Shown here: positions 47,909-56,263 of the stretch, piece by piece
Layout of the letters: each line of letters begins with the position of its first letter
How positions within the stretch are numbered: position 1 is the stretch's first letter
Source of the DNA: Clostridia bacterium
Lineage (GTDB): Bacteria > Bacillota_A > Clostridia > Oscillospirales > CAG-272
NCBI GenBank assembly: GCA_017632155.1
Contig: JAGBRZ010000051.1
Coordinates: forward strand, 1-64,000
Reading direction: 5' to 3'
Length of the DNA: 64,000 bases
Made by a program: the position numbers and the translations under genes
The notes under the pieces: model-generated
Database searches by the model: none
The model's input: only the letters and a program-made list of their open reading frames with translations
What the model was told of the DNA's origin: nothing

Positions 47909-50900
47909 TTATTTTACATAATTTTTGAGTACTTCGTCGAGCTTCGCGTACGCCTCGCCCGTCAGCTGATACCTTGCAGCATAATCAAAGCCGCCATCGG
48001 TTTCGTAATAGCCGCAAACGATGCGCGGAGCGTCGGTCGGCTCGTTGCACAGCGAAAACGAGAAGACCGTCTGATAGTCGTAGTAAAGCTCAACGTGATA
48101 GTTAAATCCGTAATGCCCCTTATTGCTCACGGGATTGCTCGCCTTGACGGTCTTCAGCACGTTCATGACACCATTGAAGCCATTCCTATTAAATGCCGTG
48201 TTCAGATACGTAACCTCACCCGTCTTACCGTTCGTTACAACGATACTGTTAACGAGTGAAAGATCGGCTTTTGAAAGATCAAGCGTCTTATTCGATGCAT
48301 CCGCGATGGGCGCGTGCTCGATCTCGGTCAGCTTGACGTGACCGTCCTCAAGCACGATATCATAAATATGCACGCCGCCTTTTTCATCCACACCGCGCAA
48401 GCGCAATTTATCCTCCGTTTTTAAGAATTTGAGGCTCATCGGCTCGGTATAGAAGGTGTCGTCGTAGGATGCGGTCTTATTGTCCTCGCTGATGATATAT
48501 CTGAACATAAACTTACCGTCAACAAGTCCAAAAAAGATCCTATTATCTTCCTTTGTACCGTCACCGTCAATATCAAATCTCTCGCTTTCGGTGGCGGTGG
48601 GATAATATCTGCGCGGTGACGCGCCGAAAAGCATATCGTAAACGATAGCGTAATAGAAATTCTCTTGCGGAGTATTGTCATTCATATACGGCCAGATTAC
48701 CCAAAAATCCCCGATATAGCTCGAAAGAGGATTCTGCCAACGAACGATATTAACGTCATCCGGTCCGAGATTTTTGTCAAGCAAAATTTGGCGCATCGAG
48801 GCAGCGGGGACACCCTTGATATTAAAGAGCTCATCGTCAAGCCAATCGCGCGGCTTGCTATCAAGCAAAGCAAATGAAAAACTGTTCTGAGCCATCTGCC
48901 AGACGTAGACGTCGTATTTTCTCGAAGGATCGTAGGGGGAATAGGAAGGATCCAAAACAACTGTCGCGTTGTTGACCTCATATTGCATTGCATCGTTGTT
49001 CACGGTCAATTTGACATGTCCGTTTTCGACGGATATATCATACAGAACATCTTTTCCATCTTCGGTTCTGCCGTGCAGACGAACCTTGCCATCAGCGGAA
49101 TTGACAAAGCTGAGGTGCATCGGCTCGGTGTAAAAATTGTCGAAGTAAGCCGCAGTGCTGCCGTCTTTGCTGATAACATAGCTGAACATAAACTCGCCGT
49201 TTTCAAGGCCGTGGCAGACCTTATGGTATTCGTCCTCGCCGTCACCGTCAATGTCAAACCTACAATGTTCATATATGCCCGGGTAATAGTCACTCGCGTT
49301 TTTCCCGAAAAGCATATTCCCTACAATTGCAAGATACATATTCTGATACGGCTTGATGTCGTCCAAAGCACTCCATCTTTCCAAATAATCTCCGTATCCG
49401 TAGCTTGTAAGCATATTGCTTACAGGCACGATATGTATTTCAAGCCCGCTAATGATGTACGTAGAAAGGATCGCGCGCATTTCCGAAGCGGTGACCCCGT
49501 GTATTCCGAGCGGCAAATATTTTTCATTATGATTCCTGTCAGAATGAGGGAAGAGCGCAAAGGACAAGCTGTGCTGCCCCGGCTGCCAGACGAAAACGTC
49601 GAGCCCGTTTGAGGCATCAAGTCCAAGATAAGTGTCATTTATCACCTCGAATTCCACCCACGCGCCGTCGGATTCGAAGCGGTATCTGCCGGGGGAGTAT
49701 ATGTCGTAATGCTCGGTGAGATTATACGAAGGATATGTCGTCGATAAAGCGTCAACCGACAAAGCATACATTTTCCAATAGCTGATATGTTCAAGTGCGA
49801 TCGGTACGCCGTTTTCATATCGGTAGACTTCAAAATCGGGACCTCTCATTTGCGGTTTAAGAGTCTTGTTTTTCCAACCCAGAACAAAATATATATCGTC
49901 GTCCTTGCATCGGGCAAGACGGAATGTGATCTCTGCGCGGTTATTATCGAATCCCGCCCCGTGGATGTAGATATAGTTCTTTGCAGTACCGCCGGGCAAA
50001 TCGATTTTGTAACACAATTCCCCATCGTCCGAGGAGACGTTTTTGAAAACGATCTCTTCGCTCTCAATTCCGATGCTGTTCTTTTTTACCGTCAAAACAA
50101 GATCGCCGCGGCGCAGCCTGAACATACCCGAGATCAGAGAATGTTCAGCCACTTGCTGCTCATACCACTCATTGTGCTCCTCGGGAGTTACGGTTAAGTT
50201 CTCGCTCTCGTATTTGACGTCATTGATTGCGGCTTCGACTATATCAACGACCACCCCACTGCCCGCCTTGCGGTAATGGATCACTATATTGTGCCTGTTT
50301 CCATCGGCTGTGTTGATGATTCCCTCAACGCTGCCGTTTTCATAGACCCCAAAAGATATGGTCGGACCAGTTGTGCTGAGCCATTTACTTCCCGGAACAA
50401 GTTCATCGAGAACCTTGCCCTTCGGATTCGTCAAAAAGCAGACAGAAAGGACAAGAGTTGCGACAAGTGCGATGATGATTATCCAGAACGCGGGCTTTTT
50501 GTAGTTCAGTACCGATTTTATTCTTTGCTTTACACCGACTTCGCCGAAGGCGAGGGGGCACGCCATTATTCTCTTTCGGTGTATACTGCAAGCAAGAAGC
50601 GCCTCGGAATAGCTCTTTTTGGCGGCGATGTCCATCGTTTTGATGACCTTTTCGTCGCAAGCCGACTCGATATCGCGGCAAAGGCACGCGTATGCTACCC
50701 ACAAAAGCGGGTTGAACCAATAAAATGCGAGAAGCGCGAAGCCTACGGGCTTCCAAAGATGGTCTCCGCGGCGGAGGTGTGCCCGTTCGTGGGCAATCAC
50801 GTGCTCGAGCGCTTCGCCGCTCATTCCCGACGGAACGTAAATTCTCGGTCTGATCACCCCAAGGATGAAGGGCGAATCGACTTCGTCGCAGAAATAGACA

Positions 50901-51352
50901 TTCTTCTCTCCCCTGATTGCCGCGCGAACCTTGAATCGAAGCGTAATAAACGAAACAATCCCATATCCGAGCATCAGGGCGATGCCGATGATCCAAACAA
51001 CCGAAGCGACCGCGATAACGATCTGCATTGGATTGGCACTTGCCGTGGGATCGGGAGCGAGTGAGGTCGAGATGATCGGATTGATCATACTATTGACCAC
51101 GCCGACGCCGCTGTTGATCGCGGGCGCGGGCGACATCATTATGTCGGGCGGCAGAGGCTCAGCAGACGGAATGAGGCTGAAAATGCTTTCGAGTGAAAAA
51201 GGAAAGACGAGCCGCAAGCCGACAATGCCCCACAATAGGCAATTTATCCACTTCGGCGCCTTTTTCATCAGCGGGCGGCAGATCAGCACCGCAAGAGTGA
51301 GCCACCCCGCCATAACGCTGAGGTTAAATATTTTAATAAAAATATCGCTCAT
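47909..51352 (-). CDS. BlaR1/MecR1-like M56 membrane peptidase with duplicated ectodomain
   Basis: A 1147-residue protein. N-terminal membrane helices flank the M56 zinc protease: HERAH at about 183-187 and ESACDEKV near 230. A further helix (about 284-305) leads outward to a very large C-terminal region where BlaR1 has a penicillin-binding domain; here there is none. Instead there are mixed beta regions and two copies of a 190-200-residue unit (about 594-780 and 814-1010) that share VWQ, SFALF/SFALL, a RFDIDGDG calcium-loop-like motif, FMF-Y-IS and GHVKLT. It follows the BlaI-type gene by 2 bp. On sensing its ligand it should cleave or inactivate the repressor. Confidence 0.85.
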   Translation of the reverse strand: MSDIFIKIFNLSVMAGWLTLAVLICRPLMKKAPKWINCLLWGIVGLRLVFPFSLESIFSLIPSAEPLPPDIMMSPAPAINSGVGVVNSMINPIISTSLAPDPTASANPMQIVIAVASVVWIIGIALMLGYGIVSFITLRFKVRAAIRGEKNVYFCDEVDSPFILGVIRPRIYVPSGMSGEALEHVIAHERAHLRRGDHLWKPVGFALLAFYWFNPLLWVAYACLCRDIESACDEKVIKTMDIAAKKSYSEALLACSIHRKRIMACPLAFGEVGVKQRIKSVLNYKKPAFWIIIIALVATLVLSVCFLTNPKGKVLDELVPGSKWLSTTGPTISFGVYENGSVEGIINTADGNRHNIVIHYRKAGSGVVVDIVEAAINDVKYESENLTVTPEEHNEWYEQQVAEHSLISGMFRLRRGDLVLTVKKNSIGIESEEIVFKNVSSDDGELCYKIDLPGGTAKNYIYIHGAGFDNNRAEITFRLARCKDDDIYFVLGWKNKTLKPQMRGPDFEVYRYENGVPIALEHISYWKMYALSVDALSTTYPSYNLTEHYDIYSPGRYRFESDGAWVEFEVINDTYLGLDASNGLDVFVWQPGQHSLSFALFPHSDRNHNEKYLPLGIHGVTASEMRAILSTYIISGLEIHIVPVSNMLTSYGYGDYLERWSALDDIKPYQNMYLAIVGNMLFGKNASDYYPGIYEHCRFDIDGDGEDEYHKVCHGLENGEFMFSYVISKDGSTAAYFDNFYTEPMHLSFVNSADGKVRLHGRTEDGKDVLYDISVENGHVKLTVNNDAMQYEVNNATVVLDPSYSPYDPSRKYDVYVWQMAQNSFSFALLDSKPRDWLDDELFNIKGVPAASMRQILLDKNLGPDDVNIVRWQNPLSSYIGDFWVIWPYMNDNTPQENFYYAIVYDMLFGASPRRYYPTATESERFDIDGDGTKEDNRIFFGLVDGKFMFRYIISEDNKTASYDDTFYTEPMSLKFLKTEDKLRLRGVDEKGGVHIYDIVLEDGHVKLTEIEHAPIADASNKTLDLSKADLSLVNSIVVTNGKTGEVTYLNTAFNRNGFNGVMNVLKTVKASNPVSNKGHYGFNYHVELYYDYQTVFSFSLCNEPTDAPRIVCGYYETDGGFDYAARYQLTGEAYAKLDEVLKNYVK

Positions 51353-51354
51353 TA

Positions 51355-51717
51355 TTACTCCTTTCCAAATTCCTCGATCATGCGGCGGATCTCCGCGATC
51401 TCCTGCTCGCTCGGCTTTTTGCGTGATGCGAACGCCGCGATAAATGCCGGAAGCGAGCCGTCAAAAGTGTCCTCCACAAATTTTTCGCTCTGCATTGCGT
51501 AAAAATCATCCCTTGTTATCAGCACGCTGACGGTACTGTTTTCCGTCTTGAAAAGTCCGCGCTCGCAGAGCTTTTTGAGCACCGTGTACGTCGTTGTGCG
51601 TTTCCACGCAAGCTCTCCCTCGCAAAGAGCGACGAGCGCTTTTGTTGTCAGCGGAGCATTTGCCCAAACTATATCCGCAAATCGCGCCTCCACAGCGCCA
51701 AGTCTTAATTCTTCCAT
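51355..51717 (-). CDS. BlaI/MecI/CopY-family repressor
   Basis: A 120-residue winged-helix protein of the normal BlaI length: residues 8-75 form the wHTH (VWANAPLTTKALVALCEGELAWKRTTTYTVLKKLCERGL, here split: the recognition helix is TTTYTVLKKLCERG), followed by the short dimerisation tail. It binds dyad operators in its own promoter and is removed when the M56 partner is activated. Its leader is about 225 nt long and contains a structured repeat. Confidence 0.92.
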   Translation of the reverse strand: MEELRLGAVEARFADIVWANAPLTTKALVALCEGELAWKRTTTYTVLKKLCERGLFKTENSTVSVLITRDDFYAMQSEKFVEDTFDGSLPAFIAAFASRKKPSEQEIAEIRRMIEEFGKE

Positions 51718-51737
51718 TTTTATGTCCCCCTTTTATA

Positions 51738-51894
51738 AAGCAATTGTAAAACTACGTTTTACAATTGAAAATCGCGCGCTTATCGCCGCCCGCCACAATC
51801 TTTGATTTTGGCGGCTCCCCTCGGCGCGCGGACTCGCTGTGCTCGTCTGATAGGTGTTTTTTTGGCGGCAAAGCCGCCAAAAAAACGGATCTTA
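51738..51894 (+). repeat. Structured interspersed repeat, copy 2 (in BlaI leader)
   Basis: 157-bp copy, plus orientation, so it is read backwards by the leftward BlaI transcript. Stem 1 (51741-51767) is a perfect 12-bp palindrome; stem 3 (TTTTTTTGGCGGC-aaa-GCCGCCAAAAAAA) is perfect. Confidence 0.88.
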
Positions 51895-51923
51895 ATATAT
51901 TGCAAGGTTCATCAAGCACTTTT

Positions 51924-51978
51924 GTCTATCGCCAATAGACCGCATATACAGTCTATCACAAATAGACAGATTTGTCAA
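51924..51978 (-). promoter_or_regulatory. BlaI-type promoter with two operators
   Basis: Minus strand TTGACA (51978-51973), 17 bp, TAGACT (51955-51950). Two dyads with the same arms, GTCTAT-N5-ATAGAC, lie at 51924-51940 and 51951-51967; the second overlaps the -10 and spacer. This is the usual layout of BlaI/MecI control. Confidence 0.82.
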
Positions 51979-52014
51979 TAGGCTTTTGGAAGAATTTTTA
52001 TTTTTTCTTGACTT

Positions 52015-52089
52015 TGTGCAGTGCAGATGGTGATCTCCTCATTCACCGCTCCCCGCGGTGAATGAGGAGAGCGGAGTCTGTGCTGCACA
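52015..52089. repeat. 75-bp fold-back element
   Basis: Core arms 52034-52049 and 52055-52070 are perfect 16-bp inverted repeats; TGTGCAG (52015) and CTGCACA (52083) share the same centre. It has the same design as 4981-5088 but a different sequence. Confidence 0.7.
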
Positions 52090-52126
52090 TTTGACAAGCG
52101 TACTTATTGAAATCTATCAAAAAAAG

Positions 52127-52151
52127 CCGCCCCGGAAATTATCCGAGGCGG
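52127..52151 (-). terminator. Terminator of SGNH lipoprotein gene
   Basis: Minus-strand stem CCGCCTCGG / CCGGGGCGG (one G-U pair) followed by a T run. Confidence 0.8.
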
Positions 52152-52161
52152 TTGATTTTTA

Positions 52162-54438
52162 TTAGTTTCCGGTATCAACTCTGATAAAGTCGATCTGATT
52201 GGTCGCAAGGAAAGAGCCGCTGGAGTTGCTGTTGCCGAGGTAGCTGAAGGCAAAGTCAGCGGTGAAGGGATATGCGCTGAGATCGGTAGCCGCGCCGCCG
52301 TTGAAGTCGCCGGTGACGTTGTTGATATTCTCAACCGTCAGCACGCCGTCGCGCCAAACGCTGACAACGCTCTTGCCCGTCGCAGCATCATATGTGTTGA
52401 CGAGCTTGATGACGGTGCCCGAAGAGAGTCGCGAGCCCTCGGCGGAATAGTTATAATAACCCGCATTTGCAGCGTGAGCCTTTGTATCGTAATCCGAAAT
52501 GGTCAGCTTGCCGCCGCGATAGGAAAGTGCCTTGTTGCCCTTGATATTGGTTGCTTCGGTGGCAAGGAGGAAGCCTGCGGCACCCGTGATATCACCGAAT
52601 CCGATCTCGATCGACCAGTTTTTATCGTGGCGAAGGTCGATAGCCTTGACGATCTCAAGCTGTGCCTTGGTGAGGCAGAGGATGCCGTTTTCGAATTTAT
52701 AAGAGCCGAGGAGTGCCTTTTCGAGCATCGCATTGACAACTCTGCCGTCCTTATCGCGCGCAAGAAGGTCGCCGTCGAACTCCCAGGAATACTGCGCGGG
52801 GAGATCATCGGGAAGATCAATGCTGTGGTCTGTGATCTTATAGGTGACGCTTCCCTTCTCGCCCGACTTTGCGGTGAAGGTCACGGTGATTACAACGTCA
52901 TCGTGGTTCTTCATCGCCTTGAGATTAGCGCATCCGAAGTTCGCGCCCGAGGCATTGATGATCTCGGCGGTGACGTCTTTGCCCGCGCTTGTTACCTTGA
53001 TCTGGACAGTTCCCGCAGTGCTACCGGGTGCCGCATAGAAGGAAAGGTCATCTGCCATTTCGGTAATATCAAGCTCGACAACGTCGCCCGCCTTCGAGAT
53101 CTTGCGATCTTCCGGTCTGCCCGAGGATGTTGTCATCATGAAGGAAAATTCCGATCCGTAAAGCGCGCGGTACATATTGTATGCCGAATCGGATGCGATG
53201 AGGGTGTAGCCGAATTTGCCGTAGTGGTTGTTATTGTTCGATCCGAAAAGAGTGCTCATCGGCATTGTCAGCGCACCGTTTTTGAAGGTTGCGGTGTTGC
53301 CGTGCTTGTCCTTGTAGCTGTCGATGGAGGAGTATTCCGCCATCATTCTGATGTAATTTTGGATGTCAACCGTCTTTTTCGCTGTCGGCGCGCCCGTGAA
53401 ATACTCGGTAAGAGTGGTTGCCATAAAGATGTCGGGGTTCTTGTTGGCAAGGTCATACTGCGCCGAAACGGTGGTGGAATAGAAAATATCGTTGTTCAGC
53501 GTGTTCTTATCGCCGCCCTGACGGACACGCATTATTGCCATATATTCAAGCCCCGCCTCGGTTTTGAGCTTGTTCCAGATTGCACTGAGGCAAGCGGAAT
53601 ATTCGACGGGATCAATTCCGCGAACACCGTCGCCCTCGCCCTGAAGCCAATAAACTCCGCGGCTGACGATCTCGACCTTGTCGCCGAGACCCGCATAATA
53701 TTCAACGCATTTTTTGACCATCTGCACGGTGTAATCCGTGCCCGAGGTATCGCTCGGACTTACCGCCCAGCCGTAGATGGAGGAGCCGTTCTTACTCGTT
53801 CCCTCTCCCGTCTGGCTTCCGCCCTCGTGCCATACAAGAACGTTCTTAACGGGGTCGCCCGCCGCTACGCTCTGCGCATAGAGCTCTGCAAGCAAGGTAC
53901 TGTGGAATCCCAGAGTCGATTGGGTGAAATTTGTAGGAGATTTGCAAGCAACTCCTCTGCCCGCGCCCCACCAATATGCGGTGCCGAGAGGACAGGTGAT
54001 GTCCGATGCGGCGTTGGCGAAATGGTTGCCCGAGTTGCTCTGACCCATTATGACGATGAGATTGAGCTTCGCCTTATTTACGGTGATCTCAACCGTCTGA
54101 GTGCCTGTGGTGATCTTCGCCGTGCCAAGGTCTTTGGCGTGGAAATAGCTGACGCCCTTGACCTCGATCACTTCGATTGCCGTGCCCTCGAGAGTAACGC
54201 CCTCCGCGTTCGGGAGAATGCCGTGGATCTCGGTGAGATAATCATCGTAAGACAGAGTCACGGGATCAAGCTGTTCAAGCTGAGGCGCGGTTTCGATGGG
54301 ATCGGTTTCAATCGGCGCGGTTTCGGGGGGAAGCGTTTCGGGGTTAACCGTGGTTTCCGCAGGAACCTCCGCAGGGGTGCATCCGCAAAGGATGGCAAGG
54401 GTAAGGGCTAAAATGATAACGAACAAATTATTTTTCAT
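52162..54438 (-). CDS. Secreted lipoprotein with SGNH/sialate-esterase-like and jelly-roll domains
   Basis: A 758-residue protein; ATG 54438 has AAGGAG 7 nt upstream, while an ATG at 54444 is too close to it. The signal peptide ends in the lipobox LCGC (Cys about 20), then a Glu/Thr/Pro linker. The SGNH esterase domain starts near 125: IVIMGQSNSGN (nucleophile Ser about 133), WHEGGSQ, and YWLQGEGD, as in sialate O-acetylesterases (SASA). After about 430 come beta-sandwich regions, the last 180 residues resembling a LamG/concanavalin-like carbohydrate-binding fold. It probably deacetylates or binds a complex sugar at the cell surface. Confidence 0.82.
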   Translation of the reverse strand: MKNNLFVIILALTLAILCGCTPAEVPAETTVNPETLPPETAPIETDPIETAPQLEQLDPVTLSYDDYLTEIHGILPNAEGVTLEGTAIEVIEVKGVSYFHAKDLGTAKITTGTQTVEITVNKAKLNLIVIMGQSNSGNHFANAASDITCPLGTAYWWGAGRGVACKSPTNFTQSTLGFHSTLLAELYAQSVAAGDPVKNVLVWHEGGSQTGEGTSKNGSSIYGWAVSPSDTSGTDYTVQMVKKCVEYYAGLGDKVEIVSRGVYWLQGEGDGVRGIDPVEYSACLSAIWNKLKTEAGLEYMAIMRVRQGGDKNTLNNDIFYSTTVSAQYDLANKNPDIFMATTLTEYFTGAPTAKKTVDIQNYIRMMAEYSSIDSYKDKHGNTATFKNGALTMPMSTLFGSNNNNHYGKFGYTLIASDSAYNMYRALYGSEFSFMMTTSSGRPEDRKISKAGDVVELDITEMADDLSFYAAPGSTAGTVQIKVTSAGKDVTAEIINASGANFGCANLKAMKNHDDVVITVTFTAKSGEKGSVTYKITDHSIDLPDDLPAQYSWEFDGDLLARDKDGRVVNAMLEKALLGSYKFENGILCLTKAQLEIVKAIDLRHDKNWSIEIGFGDITGAAGFLLATEATNIKGNKALSYRGGKLTISDYDTKAHAANAGYYNYSAEGSRLSSGTVIKLVNTYDAATGKSVVSVWRDGVLTVENINNVTGDFNGGAATDLSAYPFTADFAFSYLGNSNSSGSFLATNQIDFIRVDTGN

Positions 54439-54494
54439 AGTCATTCTCCTTTAGGTTTCTAACTAATAGCAATTAATTATTGTGCATATTTCAA

Positions 54495-54650
54495 TAAAAT
54501 CCGTTTTTTCGGGGGCTTCGCCTCCGAAAAAACACCTTTTAGGTGAGCAAGGCGAGCCCGCGCGCCGAGGGGAGCCGTAAAAATCGCAGATTTTTGCGGC
54601 GGCGATAAGCGCGCGCCTTCAATTTTAAAACGCAGTTTTAAAATTGGCTT
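54495..54650 (-). repeat. Structured interspersed repeat, copy 3 (overlaps GDPD gene end)
   Basis: 156-bp copy in minus orientation. Stem 1 is CAATTTTAAAAC-tgc-GTTTTAAAATTG: compared with copies 1 and 2 the G-C pair at position 6 of the stem is changed on both sides to T-A, keeping the stem. The repeat supplies the last codons and stop of the GDPD gene. Confidence 0.88.
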
Positions 54651-56251
54651 GGTTCGGAACAGATGTAGTAGCTGCCGCCGAAGTGCAATTCGATTTTGTA
54701 AAGATAATATTTTTCATCACCGACCGAGAGCTCCTCGCAAAGAGCACGCTCGGTGTGACCGTCACGGAAATGAAGGATGCATTCGGGCGCGTTTTCCGTC
54801 ACCTCGATCGCTATCGGGTAGCCGAGGAAGTACTCACCGTGGTCGGTCGTCCAGGCATCGAAGCCCGAAAGATAGGTGTTATCATTCGAAGGCCCGTTTT
54901 CCTCCCACTTGCTCGGCGAGAGAGTCCACGAGCGTGACCAAACGAAAACGTGGAGCATACGGAATTTTGCGTATTCGTTGAAAAGGCGGTTGATGTTGAC
55001 GTCCTCGGGATTGTAGCCCGCGGCGCAGCCCTGCGCAAGCTGAGCGACACGGTAAATTCTGTCCTCTGCCTCCTCGCGATTTTCGGGTGCGGCGGGGATA
55101 TTCTTTCCGCCCTCGCACCAACCGAGGGGCAGATAGGGAATGCGTTTGTGAACGTAGCGGAGTCCCGGTCCGAGCGATCCGCCCATGATTCCGATGCAGT
55201 TTTCCTGCGAAAGTCCGTCGCGCAGAAGCTCATCCGTCATCGCGGTCAGAAGCTCGACCTTATGATATTTCGCCGAGGGCTTGATCTCGATCAGCACGGG
55301 CGTGTCGGGGTAATCCTTCATCTTATGCATCAGATCGGCAAAAGTGTCGATCGTTTCATTCGGATGCTCAATGCGGCTGAGAGAGGATAGGAATTCGTAA
55401 CTGCTCTCCTCTGTCACGGCAACCTCGCAATCGAAAAGTCCCTTGGTGTTGGTGTTGTGCATAACAACGGGGACGTTATCGACCGTCAGCTTGACGTCGA
55501 TTTCTGCACCCTCGAAATAATTTTCAGCCGCGGCAACAACAGAGGTGATCGTATTTTCGGAATATTTTCCGTTATTTTGGAAGCCCTTGTGCGCGATAAG
55601 CGCGCGGCGGCGGAAGTTCGTTCCCTCGGGGAAGCTTGAAAGGAAGGAATATGCGCCCGCAAGATCGTTGGTTATGATGCCGTTGACACCGCGAGCGGCG
55701 GCTTTGCCGAAGTAACCGTAGGTAACGGTATGAATAAATCTCTGCTGGAGCGAATGAACCGCATCGGCTGTGGCAGATTCGGGATCAAGAATGACCGAGG
55801 TTGCGCCGTTTGCAACGGCAATGCCGGGTAATTTATCAATATCGGGTGACATTCCTCTGCAATCGAGCATTCCGCGAAGCATCGGCATTGCAGTGTAAGC
55901 CTTAGAGAGAACTTCTTTCTTTTCAAAAGCCGCGCAAAGTATCGCGTCGCCGACGTGGTTGAGGTCGCAAAACTCCGCGAGCGGTGCGACGGTTGCTTCA
56001 TCGTCAATATACAGAATCGGCACGGAGCGCGAGCAGAGTGCGAGAGTGTCGTAAAGTGCTTGGCCCACTACTGTCAAGTCGGATGAAATATGAAAAATCA
56101 CGTTCTGCGGAGGCATTGCGGCGGTCAAAAGCGCAAGATCTTCTTCTTTTTTGACCTCAAACGTCACCGTCGGCGCGGCAACGACCGGACAAACGGCCAT
56201 ATAAATATCCTTCGAAAAGGACGCGCGGATACTCTGATAAAGTGGTTTCAT
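54638..56251 (-). CDS. Glycerophosphodiester phosphodiesterase-like protein with doubled domain
   Basis: A 537-residue protein, about twice a GDPD. The active domain starts near 215: IAHKGFQNNGKYSENT (catalytic-region His, usually HRG), then EIDVKLTVDNVPVVMHN with the metal-binding Glu and Asp and the second His, and EIKPS (Glu). GVNGIITNDLAGAYSFL just before it looks like the end of another GDPD barrel, so residues 1-210 are probably a degenerate first copy without the His/Glu set. GDPDs split glycerophosphodiesters into glycerol phosphate and an alcohol. No signal peptide. The last three codons and the stop come from a repeat. Confidence 0.85.
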   Translation of the reverse strand: MKPLYQSIRASFSKDIYMAVCPVVAAPTVTFEVKKEEDLALLTAAMPPQNVIFHISSDLTVVGQALYDTLALCSRSVPILYIDDEATVAPLAEFCDLNHVGDAILCAAFEKKEVLSKAYTAMPMLRGMLDCRGMSPDIDKLPGIAVANGATSVILDPESATADAVHSLQQRFIHTVTYGYFGKAAARGVNGIITNDLAGAYSFLSSFPEGTNFRRRALIAHKGFQNNGKYSENTITSVVAAAENYFEGAEIDVKLTVDNVPVVMHNTNTKGLFDCEVAVTEESSYEFLSSLSRIEHPNETIDTFADLMHKMKDYPDTPVLIEIKPSAKYHKVELLTAMTDELLRDGLSQENCIGIMGGSLGPGLRYVHKRIPYLPLGWCEGGKNIPAAPENREEAEDRIYRVAQLAQGCAAGYNPEDVNINRLFNEYAKFRMLHVFVWSRSWTLSPSKWEENGPSNDNTYLSGFDAWTTDHGEYFLGYPIAIEVTENAPECILHFRDGHTERALCEELSVGDEKYYLYKIELHFGGSYYICSEPSQF

Positions 56252-56263
56252 TGTGATTTCTCC

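Noticed and set aside
51851..51890. Stem 3 of the structured repeat as a terminator
   Set aside because: The T run precedes and the A run follows the GC stem on both strands, the opposite of an intrinsic terminator; the A/T runs pair with each other instead.
52474..54411. A 645-codon open frame opposite the SGNH lipoprotein
   Set aside because: The minus-strand gene has a lipobox, SGNH motifs and a terminator; the plus frame is a codon-bias shadow.
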